DNA of 64,000 nucleotides from Oceanisphaera psychrotolerans (GCF_001870485.1 NZ_MDKE01000001.1:48793-112792); one strand, 5' to 3'; counted from the stretch's first letter, positions 1-9,522 are shown. Made by a program: numbers and translations. Notes: generated by a model from the letters alone, not told the origin.

Positions 1-267
1 GGTGTCGGAGCTGTCGTGCCAGGCCTTGTGGGTGAAATGGGTGTCGGTGGATACCGAGAACACTTCCACGCCCATGTGCTGCAGCTCGGCGTAATGGTCG
101 GCCAGATCGCCCAGCTCGGTGGGACAGACAAAGGTAAAGTCGGCCGGGTAGAAGAACACCACTGACCACTTGCCTTTCAGGTCGGCCTCGGTGACTTCGA
201 CGAACTTACCCTGATGATAAGCCTGGGCGGTGAAGGGTTTGATTTCGGTGTTGATAGCAACAGACAT
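1..267 (-). CDS. ahpC: Alkyl hydroperoxide reductase subunit C, AhpC (partial, 5' end only)
   Basis: This is the first 89 codons of a gene that runs off the left edge of the window. The translation begins [12 protein letters not shown] and carries the typical-2-Cys peroxiredoxin active-site stretch [14 protein letters not shown], with the peroxidatic cysteine at residue 48. AhpC reduces hydrogen peroxide and organic hydroperoxides in the cytoplasm and is recharged by AhpF, which is not in view. The resolving cysteine would lie beyond the window. The start is supported by an AAGGAG ribosome site just upstream of ATG at 267. An OxyR-type operator lies about 75-115 bp upstream, so peroxide induction is expected. 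The family call is firm; the rest of the gene cannot be judged. Confidence 0.95.
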   Translation of the reverse strand, partial: MSVAINTEIKPFTAQAYHQGKFVEVTEADLKGKWSVVFFYPADFTFVCPTELGDLADHYAELQHMGVEVFSVSTDTHFTHKAWHDSSDT

Positions 268-343
268 GTTGGCTCCTTGATTTCATGATTGGGTGTGTCT
301 TGCGAACGAGGTCCATAGTAGTTGGGCCGGTTTGATTAGTGAA

Positions 344-380
344 ATGATTGGTTTCTATTGTTTTGATAGTTAAAAACTAT
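344..380. promoter_or_regulatory. Probable OxyR binding site upstream of ahpC
   Basis: Four quarter-sites on a 7-bp spacing are visible: ATGA (344-347, imperfect), CTAT (355-358), ATAG (366-369) and CTAT (377-380). The last pair reads ATAG-TTAAAAA-CTAT, a full match to the known OxyR half-operator ATAGnTnnnAnCTAT. The other pair keeps one good element. A TACTAT box on the minus strand (319-314) could be the -10, which would put OxyR next to the -35 as in a class I activated promoter. Binding itself is inferred. Confidence 0.75.
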
Positions 381-681
381 CTATTTTTTTCTGTCCGGCC
401 TCGTCACGATCCACCCTCTGATCAGCCCCCGATGAAGAGGAGCACCGCCTGTTGTTCCGACAAATAACGGCATGGGGAAAATGATAAAACAACGACAAAC
501 CGGCATCGCCTGGTATCCGAGTTGTGATGGGCTCTGATTTTTTTGCAGTTGCAAAATAAAGTGGGGATGACCGCCGACAGCTCGGTGCAGTACCGCCCTG
601 TTAACATTTGATCCGGGAAGAAATGAATTTAAAAACCTTTTAGTTATATCAAGACTATTTGTTTTTAGTGAATTTAATTTA

Positions 682-696
682 CGTAACTAAGTTACG
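682..696. promoter_or_regulatory. Perfect 15-bp palindrome, candidate operator for aceA
   Basis: CGTAACT-A-AGTTACG is a perfect inverted repeat with 7-bp arms and a single central base, in AT-rich DNA about 380 bp upstream of the aceA start. It is followed 11 bp later by a second palindrome. The regulator is unknown. Confidence 0.35.
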
Positions 697-707
697 AATC
701 AAGGTGT

Positions 708-718
708 ATTGGTCCAAT
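708..718. promoter_or_regulatory. Short palindrome ATTGGTCCAAT, candidate operator
   Basis: An 11-bp perfect palindrome with TTGG/CCAA arms that loosely resembles GntR-family operators (PdhR/LldR sites carry TTGGT and ACCAA arms with a different spacing). It lies in the aceA upstream region. It is short, so chance occurrence is quite possible. Confidence 0.25.
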
Positions 719-1077
719 GGTGAAGACCTTGTTGATCCAGCGTTGTAGAGGGTTATGGCTTTAATACTTTAGTTTTAAGTCTTTTTACTTGTGTGACTTA
801 TGTTGTGTTTTTGTGAAATTAGAACTTGATCTTATGTTTTTTTTTGAGCAAGTTAATAGCCGTACCGCAACGCAGAACAAACGGAAACGAAATACGGGGC
901 AGCGAGTCAATGCAAGTCCTGCATCAATAAATAGAAAAGTCTGATTGCGGAGCAAAACGATAAAAGCCACTGCTCAACACCGGCAACATGGGTTGCTGTT
1001 ATCCGGTTCGCTGGTGTGACAGGGAAGTGAAAAGGCTCAGACACGAGAGCCTCAACCGACAGAACAGGACCGAGACC

Positions 1078-2676
1078 ATGCCATACGCAAGCGAAGTTGA
1101 TGCACTCACCTCTTTGATCAAGCAAAATCCGACCTGGAGCGCCATTAAGCCGGAGCATGCCGCCCGTATGCGTGCCCAGAACAAGTTCAAGACCGGACTG
1201 GATATTGCAAAGTTCACCGCGAAAATCATGCGCGAAGACATGGCCAACTACGACAAGGACAGCTCACAGTACACCCAGTCGCTCGGCTGCTGGCACGGCT
1301 TTATCGGTCAGCAGAAGCTGATCTCCATCAAGAAGCATTTTGGCAGCACCAAGCGTCGTTACCTGTATCTGTCCGGCTGGATGGTGGCGGCCCTGCGCTC
1401 CGAGTTCGGCCCGCTGCCGGATCAGTCCATGCATGAGAAAACCGCGGTTTCCGGCCTGATTGAAGAGCTGTATACCTTCCTGCGACAGGCCGACTCCTGG
1501 GAGCTGAACCATCTGTTCCGTGCCCTCGAGGAAGCCCAGCAGGTGGGCGACAGCGCCAAGGTCAAGGACATCGAAGCCCAGATTGACAACCATGAAACCC
1601 ATATCGTGCCGATTATCGCCGATATCGACGCCGGTTTCGGCAATGCCGAGGCGACCTACCTGCTGGCCAAACAGATGATTGAAGCCGGCGCCTGCTGTAT
1701 CCAGATCGAAAACCAGGTGTCCGACGAGAAGCAGTGCGGCCACCAGGACGGTAAAGTGACCGTGCCTCACGCCGACTTCCTCGCCAAGATCAATGCGGTA
1801 CGTCTGGCCTTTCTCGAGCTGGGGGTGGACGATGGTGTCATCGTGGCCCGTACCGACTCCCTCGGCGCTGGCCTGACCAAGCAGATTGCAGTTACCAATG
1901 AGCCGGGTGATCTGGGTGACCAGTACAACAGTTTCATCGACGGCGACGTGATCGAAAGTGCCGACGACATCAACAACGGCGACGTGGTCATCAAGCAGAA
2001 CGGCAAGCTGGTCAAGCCCAAGCGCCTGGCGTCCGGTCTGTTCTGTTTCAAGGAAGGCACCGGTGAAGATCGGGTAGTGATGGACTGCATCGCCAGCCTG
2101 CAAAACGGCGCCGATATGTTGTGGATTGAAACCGAGAAGCCCCATGTGGGTCAGATCGCCGGCATGGTCAACCGCATTCGCGAAGTGGTGCCCAATGCCA
2201 AGCTGGTGTACAACAACAGCCCGTCCTTCAACTGGACCCTGAACTTCCGTCAGCAGGTATTCGATGCGTGGGCTTCAGAGGGCAAGGACGTATCCGGTTA
2301 TGACCGCAACCGGCTGATGAGTGCCGACTACGACACCACCGAGCTGGCCAGGCTGGCCGATCAGTGGACCGCCAACTTCCAGCGCGACGCCGCCCGTGAA
2401 GCCGGTATCTTCCACCACCTGATCACGTTGCCGACCTACCACACCGCGGCCCTGTCTACCGACAACCTGGCCAAGGGCTACTTCGGCGAGGAGGGCATGC
2501 TGGCCTATGTGGCCGGGGTTCAGCGCAAGGAAATCCGCCAGGGTATTGCCACCGTCAAGCATCAGGACATGGCCGGTTCCAATATCGGCGATGATCACAA
2601 GGAGTTCTTCGCCGGGGAAGCGGCGCTGAAGGCCGGTGGTAAAGACAACACCATGGGGCAGTTCGAGAATATCTGA
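1078..2676 (+). CDS. aceA: Isocitrate lyase
   Basis: A 532-residue isocitrate lyase of the longer (about 530 aa) Pseudomonas-type class. It cleaves isocitrate to glyoxylate and succinate, the first step of the glyoxylate shunt, in the cytoplasm. The catalytic signature appears as KQCGH around residues 218-222 (KKCGH in E. coli), with C220 the catalytic cysteine. The metal-binding region IIADIDAGFGNAEAT precedes it at 179-193. I chose ATG 1078 (MPYASEVDAL) because family members start there; an upstream in-frame start at 988 would add an atypical tail. Malate synthase is not adjacent. A strong terminator follows at 2735-2760, so the gene is probably monocistronic. Confidence 0.95.
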   Translation: MPYASEVDALTSLIKQNPTWSAIKPEHAARMRAQNKFKTGLDIAKFTAKIMREDMANYDKDSSQYTQSLGCWHGFIGQQKLISIKKHFGSTKRRYLYLSGWMVAALRSEFGPLPDQSMHEKTAVSGLIEELYTFLRQADSWELNHLFRALEEAQQVGDSAKVKDIEAQIDNHETHIVPIIADIDAGFGNAEATYLLAKQMIEAGACCIQIENQVSDEKQCGHQDGKVTVPHADFLAKINAVRLAFLELGVDDGVIVARTDSLGAGLTKQIAVTNEPGDLGDQYNSFIDGDVIESADDINNGDVVIKQNGKLVKPKRLASGLFCFKEGTGEDRVVMDCIASLQNGADMLWIETEKPHVGQIAGMVNRIREVVPNAKLVYNNSPSFNWTLNFRQQVFDAWASEGKDVSGYDRNRLMSADYDTTELARLADQWTANFQRDAAREAGIFHHLITLPTYHTAALSTDNLAKGYFGEEGMLAYVAGVQRKEIRQGIATVKHQDMAGSNIGDDHKEFFAGEAALKAGGKDNTMGQFENI

Positions 2677-2734
2677 TATTGCTCAACAGGTTGAAAGCAT
2701 AAAAATAATACTAACTAGGTCCATCTCGTATTTT

Positions 2735-2760
2735 GGCAGCCCCAGGGCTGCCATTTTTTT
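2735..2760 (+). terminator. Rho-independent terminator of aceA
   Basis: A 7-bp stem GGCAGCC (2735-2741) pairs with GGCTGCC (2746-2752) around a 4-base loop and is followed by A and a run of seven T. Confidence 0.85.
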
Positions 2761-2884
2761 ATGTCTTTGACCCGTAGAAGGGGTCAACGGGTCACGCTGG
2801 AGCATCAAAGAGGACAAGAGCCCGCTTCCCCGGCCTCGACCGGTAACGGCGAGCCTGCTCACTCCCGGCAGCTTGTTAACCAGG

Positions 2885-2893
2885 TGTTATAAT
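2885..2893 (+). promoter_or_regulatory. Candidate extended -10 promoter of the bkd operon
   Basis: TGTTATAAT is a perfect TATAAT with an upstream TGn extension, about 80 bp before the bkdA1 start. No good -35 is spaced from it, which suits an extended -10 promoter. Transcription start would be near 2900. Confidence 0.45.
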
Positions 2894-2974
2894 TGGCGTC
2901 ATGTCAAGCGGCCATGGGGATGCCGGTCTGGCCTCGTTTACAGCATCCTCCGGTCAATGAGGGGGAGTGACGCC

Positions 2975-4158
2975 ATGACCAACCCGAGCAATACCACCGC
3001 CTTCAGGGTGCACCAGGCTCAGTTTACCGGTGCTCAGGCACTCAGTATTCCCACCCTCAGCATTTTGCAGGAAGACGGCTCCCTTTTTGCGGGAGCCTCG
3101 CCGCCGGTACTGGACAGAGAAACGGCATTGAAAATATACGAGAGCATGGTGTTTATTCGTATTCTGGATGAACGCATGCTGGCGGCCCAGCGTCAGGGCC
3201 GGCTCAGCTTCTATATGCAATGCCTGGGTGAGGAGGCGAGTACCGTGGCCAGTGCCGCCGCTCTGGACCGGAAGGACATGATCATGGCCCAGTACCGGGA
3301 ACAGGGGGCGTTGCACTATCGGGGTTTCAGCCTCAATCAGTTCATGAATCAGCTGTTGTCCAACGAACGGGATCTGGGCAAGGGCCGGCAGATGCCTGTG
3401 CACTATGGCAGTCGGGATCTTCACTTCATGACCATTTCCTCTCCGCTTGGTACCCAGATCCCTCAGGCCAGCGGCTATGCCTACGGCCAGAAACTGAGGG
3501 GAGAAAGCAACGTTACCCTCTGTTATTTCGGCGAAGGGGCGGCATCGGAAGGGGACTTTCATGCGGGCCTGAACATGGCGGCCGTGCTGCGGGCGCCGGT
3601 GATCTTTTTCTGCCGTAACAACGGTTATGCCATCTCGACCCCGGCCAATGAGCAGTTTATCGGTGACGGCATTGCCTGCCGGGCGGTGGGGTACGGCATG
3701 CAGGCGATTCGGGTGGACGGTGCCGATGCGCTGGCGGTGTACGAGGCGACCCGGCTGGCCCGCAAGCTGGCGCTGGAGCAGCAGCAACCGGTACTGGTGG
3801 AAGCCATCGCCTATCGGCTGGGCGCTCACTCGTCTTCCGACGACCCCAGCGGTTATCGTTCCCGGGAAGAAGAAGAACGCTGGCGCAAGCAGGATCCCAT
3901 CGCCCGCTATCGTTTGTGGCTGCAGCATAAGGAGTGGCTGGACGAAGCATCCGATCAGATTGCGACCGATGCCCTGCGTCAGGAGGTGCTGGAGGCACTG
4001 AAAGCCGCCGAGCAGTTGCCCAAGCCTCATATCGATACCCTGATTGGCGATGTGTACGCCGAACCGACGCCGGCGTAAGCGAACAGCTCGAGCAGCTGAA
4101 AGCCCATATTCGGCAATATCCGGATGCCTATCCGCTGACGGCGGGGAGGTTTGAATAA
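2975..4158 (+). CDS. bkdA1: Branched-chain 2-oxoacid dehydrogenase E1 alpha subunit (frameshift near 3' end)
   Basis: Thiamine-diphosphate-dependent E1 alpha subunit that, with E1 beta, decarboxylates branched-chain 2-oxo acids from valine, leucine and isoleucine breakdown. The TPP motif [13 protein letters not shown] followed by FFCRNN is near residues 187-213. The start at 2975 has a GGGGGAG ribosome site; upstream in-frame starts give an unlikely tail. The reading frame stops at 4078, but the next frame continues with [20 protein letters not shown] to a stop at 4156-4158, which is the expected family C-terminus. A single base is therefore missing near 4075. The restored stop overlaps the bkdA2 ATG (TAATG), which supports the reconstruction. 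Confidence 0.9.
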
Positions 4159-5134
4159 TGGCAGAAATGAATCTGTTGCAGGCCATCAACCAGGCGCTGG
4201 ATCTGGCGATGGCGCGAGACGAAGCGTGGTCTGCTTCGGCGAGGATGTCGGCCATTTCGGCGGGGTGTTTCGGGCCACCAGCAAGCTGCAGGACAAATAC
4301 GGCAAACAGCGTTGCTTCAATACGCCCCTTACCGAACAGGGCATCATCGGTTTTGCCAATGGCATGGCGGCCCGGGGGCTGAAGCCGGTGGCCGAAATCC
4401 AGTTTGCCGATTATATCTACCCGGCGTTCGATCAAATCATCAACGAAACCGCCAAGTACCGCTATCGCTCCGGCAACCAGTTCGATGTGGGCGGCCTGGT
4501 GATCCGCACCCCCTATGGTGGCGGCATCAGTGGCGGTCATTATCACAGCCAGTCCCCGGAGGCTTACTTTGCCCACACGGCGGGGCTGCGAGTGGTGATA
4601 CCCCGGGACCCGGCCCAGGCCAAGGGGCTGCTGCTGGCCGCCATCGCCAGCCCGGATCCGGTGTTGTTCATGGAACCCAAACGATTGTACCGGGCCGCCG
4701 TGGGGGAAGTGGATGAAGACTACTATGAATTGCCTCTGGGCGAGGCCGAGGTAGTGCAGCAGGGAACCGATATCACCGTGCTGGCCTGGGGCGCCCAGAT
4801 GGAAGTGGCGGGCAGGGCGGTGGCCCTGGCCGAGCAGGACGGCATTTCCTGCGAGCTGGTCGACTTGCGCAGCATACTGCCCTGGGATGTGGAGCGGGTG
4901 GCCGAGTCGGTGTTGAAAACCGGTCGACTGGTGATCAGCCAGGAGGCACCGCTCACCGGCGGCTTTGCCGGAGAAATTGCGGCCACCATTCAGCAGCGCT
5001 GTTTTCTATATCTGGAAAGCCCCATCACCCGGGTCTGCGGCCTGGATACACCCTATCCGCTGGCACTGGAAAAAGAATACATGGCGGATCATCTGAAGAC
5101 TTACGCCGCCATAGTGCGCACGTTCAACTTTTGA
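4158..5134 (+). CDS. bkdA2: Branched-chain 2-oxoacid dehydrogenase E1 beta subunit (frameshift near 5' end)
   Basis: E1 beta partner of the preceding gene, a transketolase-like subunit. The true N-terminus [18 protein letters not shown] starts at ATG 4158, preceded by GGGGAGG, and runs to about 4223. The frame then shifts, and [18 protein letters not shown] to the stop at 5134 is read in the frame that matches the family, so one base is missing around 4223-4226. Family landmarks include [17 protein letters not shown] and the C-terminal transketolase domain ([20 protein letters not shown]). A start at 4151 in the second frame gives a nonsense N-terminus and is rejected. It lies 9 bp before bkdB in the same operon. 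Confidence 0.9.
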
Positions 5135-5143
5135 GGGGGCGGC

Positions 5144-6430
5144 ATGAAGCAGGATTTTTATCTGCCGGATATCGGTGAAGGCATAGTGGAATGCGAGCTG
5201 GTGGAGTGGCTGGTGGAGGAAGGCGATCGGGTGGTCGAGGATCAGGCGATCTGCGATGTGATGACCGACAAGGCACTGGTGCAGATACCGGCAATGCACA
5301 GTGGCACTGTGACCCGGCTTTATATCGCGAGGGGCAAGATGGCCAGGGTACATGCGCCATTGTTCGAGATGGAAGTGGCAGGAGACGCCGATGCCGGGTC
5401 GGAACCGGAGATGGCGCAGCCGGTTGCGGTATCCGCACCGGCATCGAGACCCGAACCCGAATCAAAGGCCGAGCCGGTTCCGGTTTCCCGGCCTACCGAG
5501 CGTGAATCGCGTGAGCCGTCAATCGACCCGGCGTCGGCCGGGGCCAAGGCGGTGGCCAGTCCGGCGGTGCGCCGGCTGGCCCGGGAGCTGGAGCTGGATC
5601 TGAGCCGGATCCCCGGCTCCGGCGACAAGGGGCGTATCTACAAGGAAGACATCGATGCCTATCTGGCAGAGCGGAAACAAGAAAAGGCGACCGGCACTCG
5701 TTCGGTCGATCCGGAGCCGGGCGACGCGGAAGGGCACAGTGAACCGCTGACCGGCATTGCCGCCGCCATGGCCCGGCAGATGACGGCCTCGCTGGCCATT
5801 CCGCAATTTACCTTTTGTGACGAGCTGGCGCTGGGCGAGCTGCTGCGACTGAAAAAAAGGTTGAAGCCGGTGTTTTCGGAGGAGGACATCAAGCTCACCC
5901 TGCTGCCGTTTTTTATCAAGGCGCTGTCGCTGGCACTGCACGATTTTCCGTTATTCAACAGCCGGCTCAACCCCAAGGGTACCGGGGTCAGCTATCTGCC
6001 GGATCATCATATCGGGGTGGCGGTGGATACCGACGCCGGCTTGCTGGTGCCGGTGCTGCGTCACTGTCAGCGACGCTCCTTGCTGGACATCGCCGCCGAG
6101 CTGGAACGACTCACGGCGGCGGCGCGGGCCGGTCGGCTGGCCCCGGCCGAGCTGCAGGGCGCCACCATTACCCTGTCCAATATCGGTACCCTCGGTGGTG
6201 TGGTGTCTACCCCGGTCGTCATGCCGCCGCAGGTGGCCATTGCCGCGCTGGGGCGCTGGCAGCGGCTGCCGCGCTTCAACGAGGCCGGTGAAGTGGTGGC
6301 ACAGGAACTGATGATGGTGTGCTGGTCGGCGGATCACCGTTTGATCGACGGCGCCACCCTGGCCCGCTTCAACCGGCGCTGGTACCGTTACCTGGAGCAA
6401 CCGGAGCGGATGCTGGCCCAATTGAAATAA
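5144..6430 (+). CDS. bkdB: Branched-chain 2-oxoacid dehydrogenase E2, lipoamide acyltransferase
   Basis: The 428-residue E2 core of the complex, which transfers the acyl group from lipoamide to CoA. Domains in order: N-terminal lipoyl domain (1-80) with the lipoylated lysine in VMTDKALVQIP near residue 44; a Pro/Glu/Ser-rich linker (85-130); the E1/E3-binding peripheral domain (about 134-175, ASPAVRRLARELELDLSRI); and the acyltransferase domain with the catalytic signature ADHRLIDG near residue 395. The start ATG 5144 has a GAGGGGGC ribosome site. No E3 (lpd) follows, so the complex presumably borrows the E3 of pyruvate dehydrogenase. The next gene begins 2 bp downstream. Confidence 0.95.
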   Translation: MKQDFYLPDIGEGIVECELVEWLVEEGDRVVEDQAICDVMTDKALVQIPAMHSGTVTRLYIARGKMARVHAPLFEMEVAGDADAGSEPEMAQPVAVSAPASRPEPESKAEPVPVSRPTERESREPSIDPASAGAKAVASPAVRRLARELELDLSRIPGSGDKGRIYKEDIDAYLAERKQEKATGTRSVDPEPGDAEGHSEPLTGIAAAMARQMTASLAIPQFTFCDELALGELLRLKKRLKPVFSEEDIKLTLLPFFIKALSLALHDFPLFNSRLNPKGTGVSYLPDHHIGVAVDTDAGLLVPVLRHCQRRSLLDIAAELERLTAAARAGRLAPAELQGATITLSNIGTLGGVVSTPVVMPPQVAIAALGRWQRLPRFNEAGEVVAQELMMVCWSADHRLIDGATLARFNRRWYRYLEQPERMLAQLK

Positions 6431-6432
6431 TA

Positions 6433-8270
6433 ATGGTTGATTCGATCATGAGCCGGCATCAGTTACGCAATTTCTATATCCCCGAAGAGCAGTCCATCTA
6501 CCTGCTCAATGCCAATGACGCCAGAAAGCTGAAAGACTGGATTGCCCTGTGCGTGAGCCAGCTGGAAAAACTGGGTTACCGCCATATCAGCCTGGTGGGG
6601 CACGGCGCCTACGGTTTTACCTTCGCCGGCAACGCCGAACCGGGGGAAGAGTATGCTTTCAAGTTTTCTCGCATCACCCTGCCCGAACATATCCGGGAAC
6701 GGCTGGCCGACGAGGCCTCTATGCTGTCGCAGGTGCGTCATCCGCGAGTGCCGACCTATATCACCTATCAGCGACTGAAGAAGCAGGGCATCCTGATGAT
6801 GAGTCGGGCCAGAGGCGTGGATCTGGAGCAATACAGCCTGCGTCGGGGGCGGCTGCCGCCCCGCCAGTTGATCGACATCGCCGCCCAGTTGGCGGACATT
6901 CTTCAGGCCCTGCGTCAGCACCGCAAGGACGGCCAGCCCGCGCCCGTGGTGCACGGCGATATCAAGCCCTCCAACATCGTGTTCGATGAGGACAGCGGCC
7001 ACCTCAGTCTGGTGGACTGGGGATCCTCGGTGTTTGCCCAGCTCGATGGTGAGGGGCAGTTTGTGTCCGCCAATGTGATGCAGCTGATGTCGGCGGATCT
7101 GCAACACAGCAATGCGCGGCTGGGGGATGTCTATTTCATCGGGCCCGAACAACGGGAAGGGGCGCTGTCCAGTCCGCGTTTCGACGAGCAGGGGGTCGCG
7201 GCCACCCTCTACGCGCTGGCGTCGGGCCAGTCCTGTCGTTTTGGCTGCCACGCCATACCGGCGGTGAGCCTGGGCTTGCCGAAGGAATTTGCGTTGATGC
7301 TGGACGCCTTGCTGGGGGACGATGCCGGACTCCGGCGGCGGGCCGGAGATCATTTCATTGCCGCCATGCCGCGATTGAAGCGGCTGGTGCTGCCCGAGCT
7401 GCCGCTGTTTGATGACAGCCCCATGCTGCCGGTGTGGACCAGTCCCGAGCGTCACGACATGGACACCGTGGTTTATTCCTCCCGTAAATCCTTTCTGCGC
7501 GAGCACAGTGAGGAGGCCGGTATCCATTATGTGGACGATGCCCAGCTGGAGCGCTACTACAAGAACTACCTGGCAGGAATGGGGGATACCGAAAAGGCCT
7601 TCGTGGCGGCGGTCAGCCGGCTGGGGCGTTATCCGGTGGTGGGCGGGCTGGCTCTGCACTGGCGGGAAGAAGGGCTCTATATCGACTCCTGCCTCAACCT
7701 CTACGATGAGGAGCTACGGCCCGCCTTTGCGCTGGCGGTCAACAACGTGGTGATGCTGGCCCGGGCCATCGATAAAATCGGTCTGTTCAAGGCCTGTCTG
7801 TTCACGCCCGCAATACCATCCACCTGAGTCGCGGGGCGCCGGCGTTGCCTTTCGAGCCGGCCGCGGACACCCGTATTCCCTATCGACTGGCGGCCATTCC
7901 CAGTCCCCCTGATGCCAGTCGCCAGCATTCCTATTTCGAGGATGGCCGGGATCCGGACGAACAGCTGGTACTGCCCACCGCCATCATGGCGGTGATCGCC
8001 CGGCTCAACGAGATTCATCATACCGGCTGCATCATCTTCGAGGTGACGCCGCGGTACATGAAGCTGCACAGCTACTACCGGCTGCTGGATGCCGCCGCCG
8101 AGGCGGAGTTCGCCGCCCTGTTACGGCAGATAGTGGAACTGATACCGACGATCGACGATCAGGGAGTGGGGGGCTTCATGAAGTTGCCCCACAAGAATAC
8201 CCGGCTGTTCAGTCACCAGCCGGTGCAACCGACGTTGTTCTACCCGGCCAATCCCAGGGCCCGGGACTGA
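6433..8270 (+). CDS. Hanks-type Ser/Thr protein kinase-like protein in the bkd operon (frameshifted)
   Basis: Reconstructed as about 612 residues starting at ATG 6433, only 2 bp after the bkdB stop. The kinase domain (about 50-315) keeps the main landmarks: glycine loop GHGAYG (56-61), VAIK-type lysine K77 in YAFKF, alpha-C glutamate E94, catalytic loop HGDIKPSN (174-181), DWG in place of DFG (195-197) and a GPE in place of APE (237-239). It therefore looks catalytically competent. The C-terminal half (about 330-612) is not recognised. The frame breaks near 7803: one missing base (probably one A of TTCAAC) joins FKACLF to ARNTIHLSRGAPALPFEPAA, which runs to 8270. The last 31 bp overlap acpH on the other strand. 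A role in regulating the adjacent dehydrogenase is only a guess from position. Confidence 0.7.
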
Positions 8271-8833
8271 TCCAGCACGAAGCGCTGCAGCTCGGGATAA
8301 AAGCCGAGAAAGGCCTGCTCCATGGCGGAATACTGTTGCTGCAGGAGTGGCGCGCACCGGGGCAGGGGAGTGGGCCGGCGAAAACGGGGGTCGATGCGAG
8401 CGATGGCGAGGGTAATGCCCTCCAGGCTCCGGTAGCTTTCCAGCAAGCGGTATTGCTTGAGCCGCTCCACCAGGGTGACCATGGCCTCAGGCCAGTGTGC
8501 GTCCGGTTGCAGCTGCCGATGGCTGTAGCCGATAAAGTCGTCCAGCGGCCAGGGGTGATAGCGAGACCAGTGGCTGGCGAGAAAGTGATCGAACATCATG
8601 TCCATGATGATGCCGCCATAGCGACGAAAGGGGCTGGGCAGGTTACGCACGGCCCCGGCATGCAGGGGATGGGCATCGGTGAAACTGTCGATGCGCCGGT
8701 GCAGTTGAATACCGATCTGCAAGGATGATGGCAAACGGGGATCGATGCTGCCCCTGGCATATTCGCCGAGCAGGGCGCCGGGCAGGCTGGTGTTGCTGAT
8801 ATACGCCAGATGCAGGTGAGCCAGGTAATTCAT
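8240..8833 (-). CDS. acpH: Acyl carrier protein phosphodiesterase
   Basis: A 197-residue protein matching AcpH (DUF479), which removes the 4'-phosphopantetheine arm from holo-ACP. The N-terminus MNYLAHLHLAYISNTSLPG and the HD-like residues in LHRRIDSFTDAHP and MMFDHFLASHWSRYHP match the E. coli enzyme. Its ATG overlaps the stop of the upstream CBS-domain gene by four bases (ATGA), so the two are probably translationally coupled. Its 3' end overlaps the kinase-like gene on the opposite strand by 31 bp. Confidence 0.88.
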   Translation of the reverse strand: MNYLAHLHLAYISNTSLPGALLGEYARGSIDPRLPSSLQIGIQLHRRIDSFTDAHPLHAGAVRNLPSPFRRYGGIIMDMMFDHFLASHWSRYHPWPLDDFIGYSHRQLQPDAHWPEAMVTLVERLKQYRLLESYRSLEGITLAIARIDPRFRRPTPLPRCAPLLQQQYSAMEQAFLGFYPELQRFVLDQSRALGLAG

Positions 8834-9342
8834 GACGCAGGCTGATCGTCGGCACTGGCCCGGGCGTTCGCCAAATCCAGGTCCAGATCGTCGTCATCAG
8901 GCTCGTCGATCGGCGGCTCGGCCAGCTGGGCATCCAGCACCTCCAGCAGGTGGATGGCGACGGTGACGAAGTCGCTGTCGGTGACGATGCCCACCAGTCT
9001 GCCCTTGTCGACCACCGGCAGGCAGCCGTACTTGTGCTTTTGCAGATGAAGGGCGGCTTCGCGGATACCGGCTCTGGGGCTGACGGTGGTCACCTCATGC
9101 ACCATCACCTCCGAAATCTGATGCTGTTGCAGAAAGTCGCCATTGGTGCTCTGCTCCAGACTCGACTCCTGCGCCGCCAGAATATCCCGCTGGCTGACCA
9201 GTCCCACCAGACGATCGTCCGTCTGTACCGGCAGATGACGGATATGATGGCGCTGCATCAGGGTGCGGGCTTCGGCCAGGGTGGTCGAGGGGGGCAGGGC
9301 GATGACGTTGCGTGACATAATTTCAGAGACGATGGCGGGCAT
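8830..9342 (-). CDS. CBS-domain pair protein
   Basis: A 170-residue protein with two CBS domains: about residues 7-60 (DIM-like VSEIMSRNVIALPPSTTLAEA, LVGLVSQRDIL) and 77-130 (VSEVMV-type ISEVMVHEVTTVSP, LVGIVTDSDFV). Such pairs bind adenosyl ligands and act as energy or redox sensors. The C-terminal 30 residues are very acidic (DEPDDDDLDLDL) and probably disordered. A good ribosome site (GAGGAGAAAG) precedes ATG 9342. It is coupled to acpH by an ATGA overlap. The specific ligand and target are unknown. Confidence 0.85.
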   Translation of the reverse strand: MPAIVSEIMSRNVIALPPSTTLAEARTLMQRHHIRHLPVQTDDRLVGLVSQRDILAAQESSLEQSTNGDFLQQHQISEVMVHEVTTVSPRAGIREAALHLQKHKYGCLPVVDKGRLVGIVTDSDFVTVAIHLLEVLDAQLAEPPIDEPDDDDLDLDLANARASADDQPAS

Positions 9343-9522
9343 AATCTTTCTCCTCTCTACTTTATATCAAGATAGCCTAACCGGGCGGTCGGGTAGAGCA
9401 ACCTCTTGCGGCACCGGTACGGCCGCGCGGGAATGCCCATTATGCCCCAAGGGTGGGCGAATTGCCTTGATCCTGTGGGACGGCCTCACTAGACTAGCGC
9501 CCGTTATGACAAGAGGTTGTGT

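Larger units (their letters stand above)
268..1077. other. Long intergenic region between divergent ahpC and aceA
   Basis: About 810 bp without a convincing gene. It is clearly more AT-rich than the flanking coding sequence, especially 600-860. The short open frames in it lack ribosome sites and recognisable sequence. It holds the OxyR-type operator for ahpC (344-380) and two short perfect palindromes (682-696, 708-718) on the aceA side. An in-frame TTG-initiated extension of aceA from 988 is possible but would add 30 residues not typical of isocitrate lyase. Confidence 0.6.

Noticed and set aside
268..1077. Small protein genes in the ahpC/aceA gap
   Set aside because: Candidate frames have no ribosome site, unusual composition and no resemblance to known proteins.
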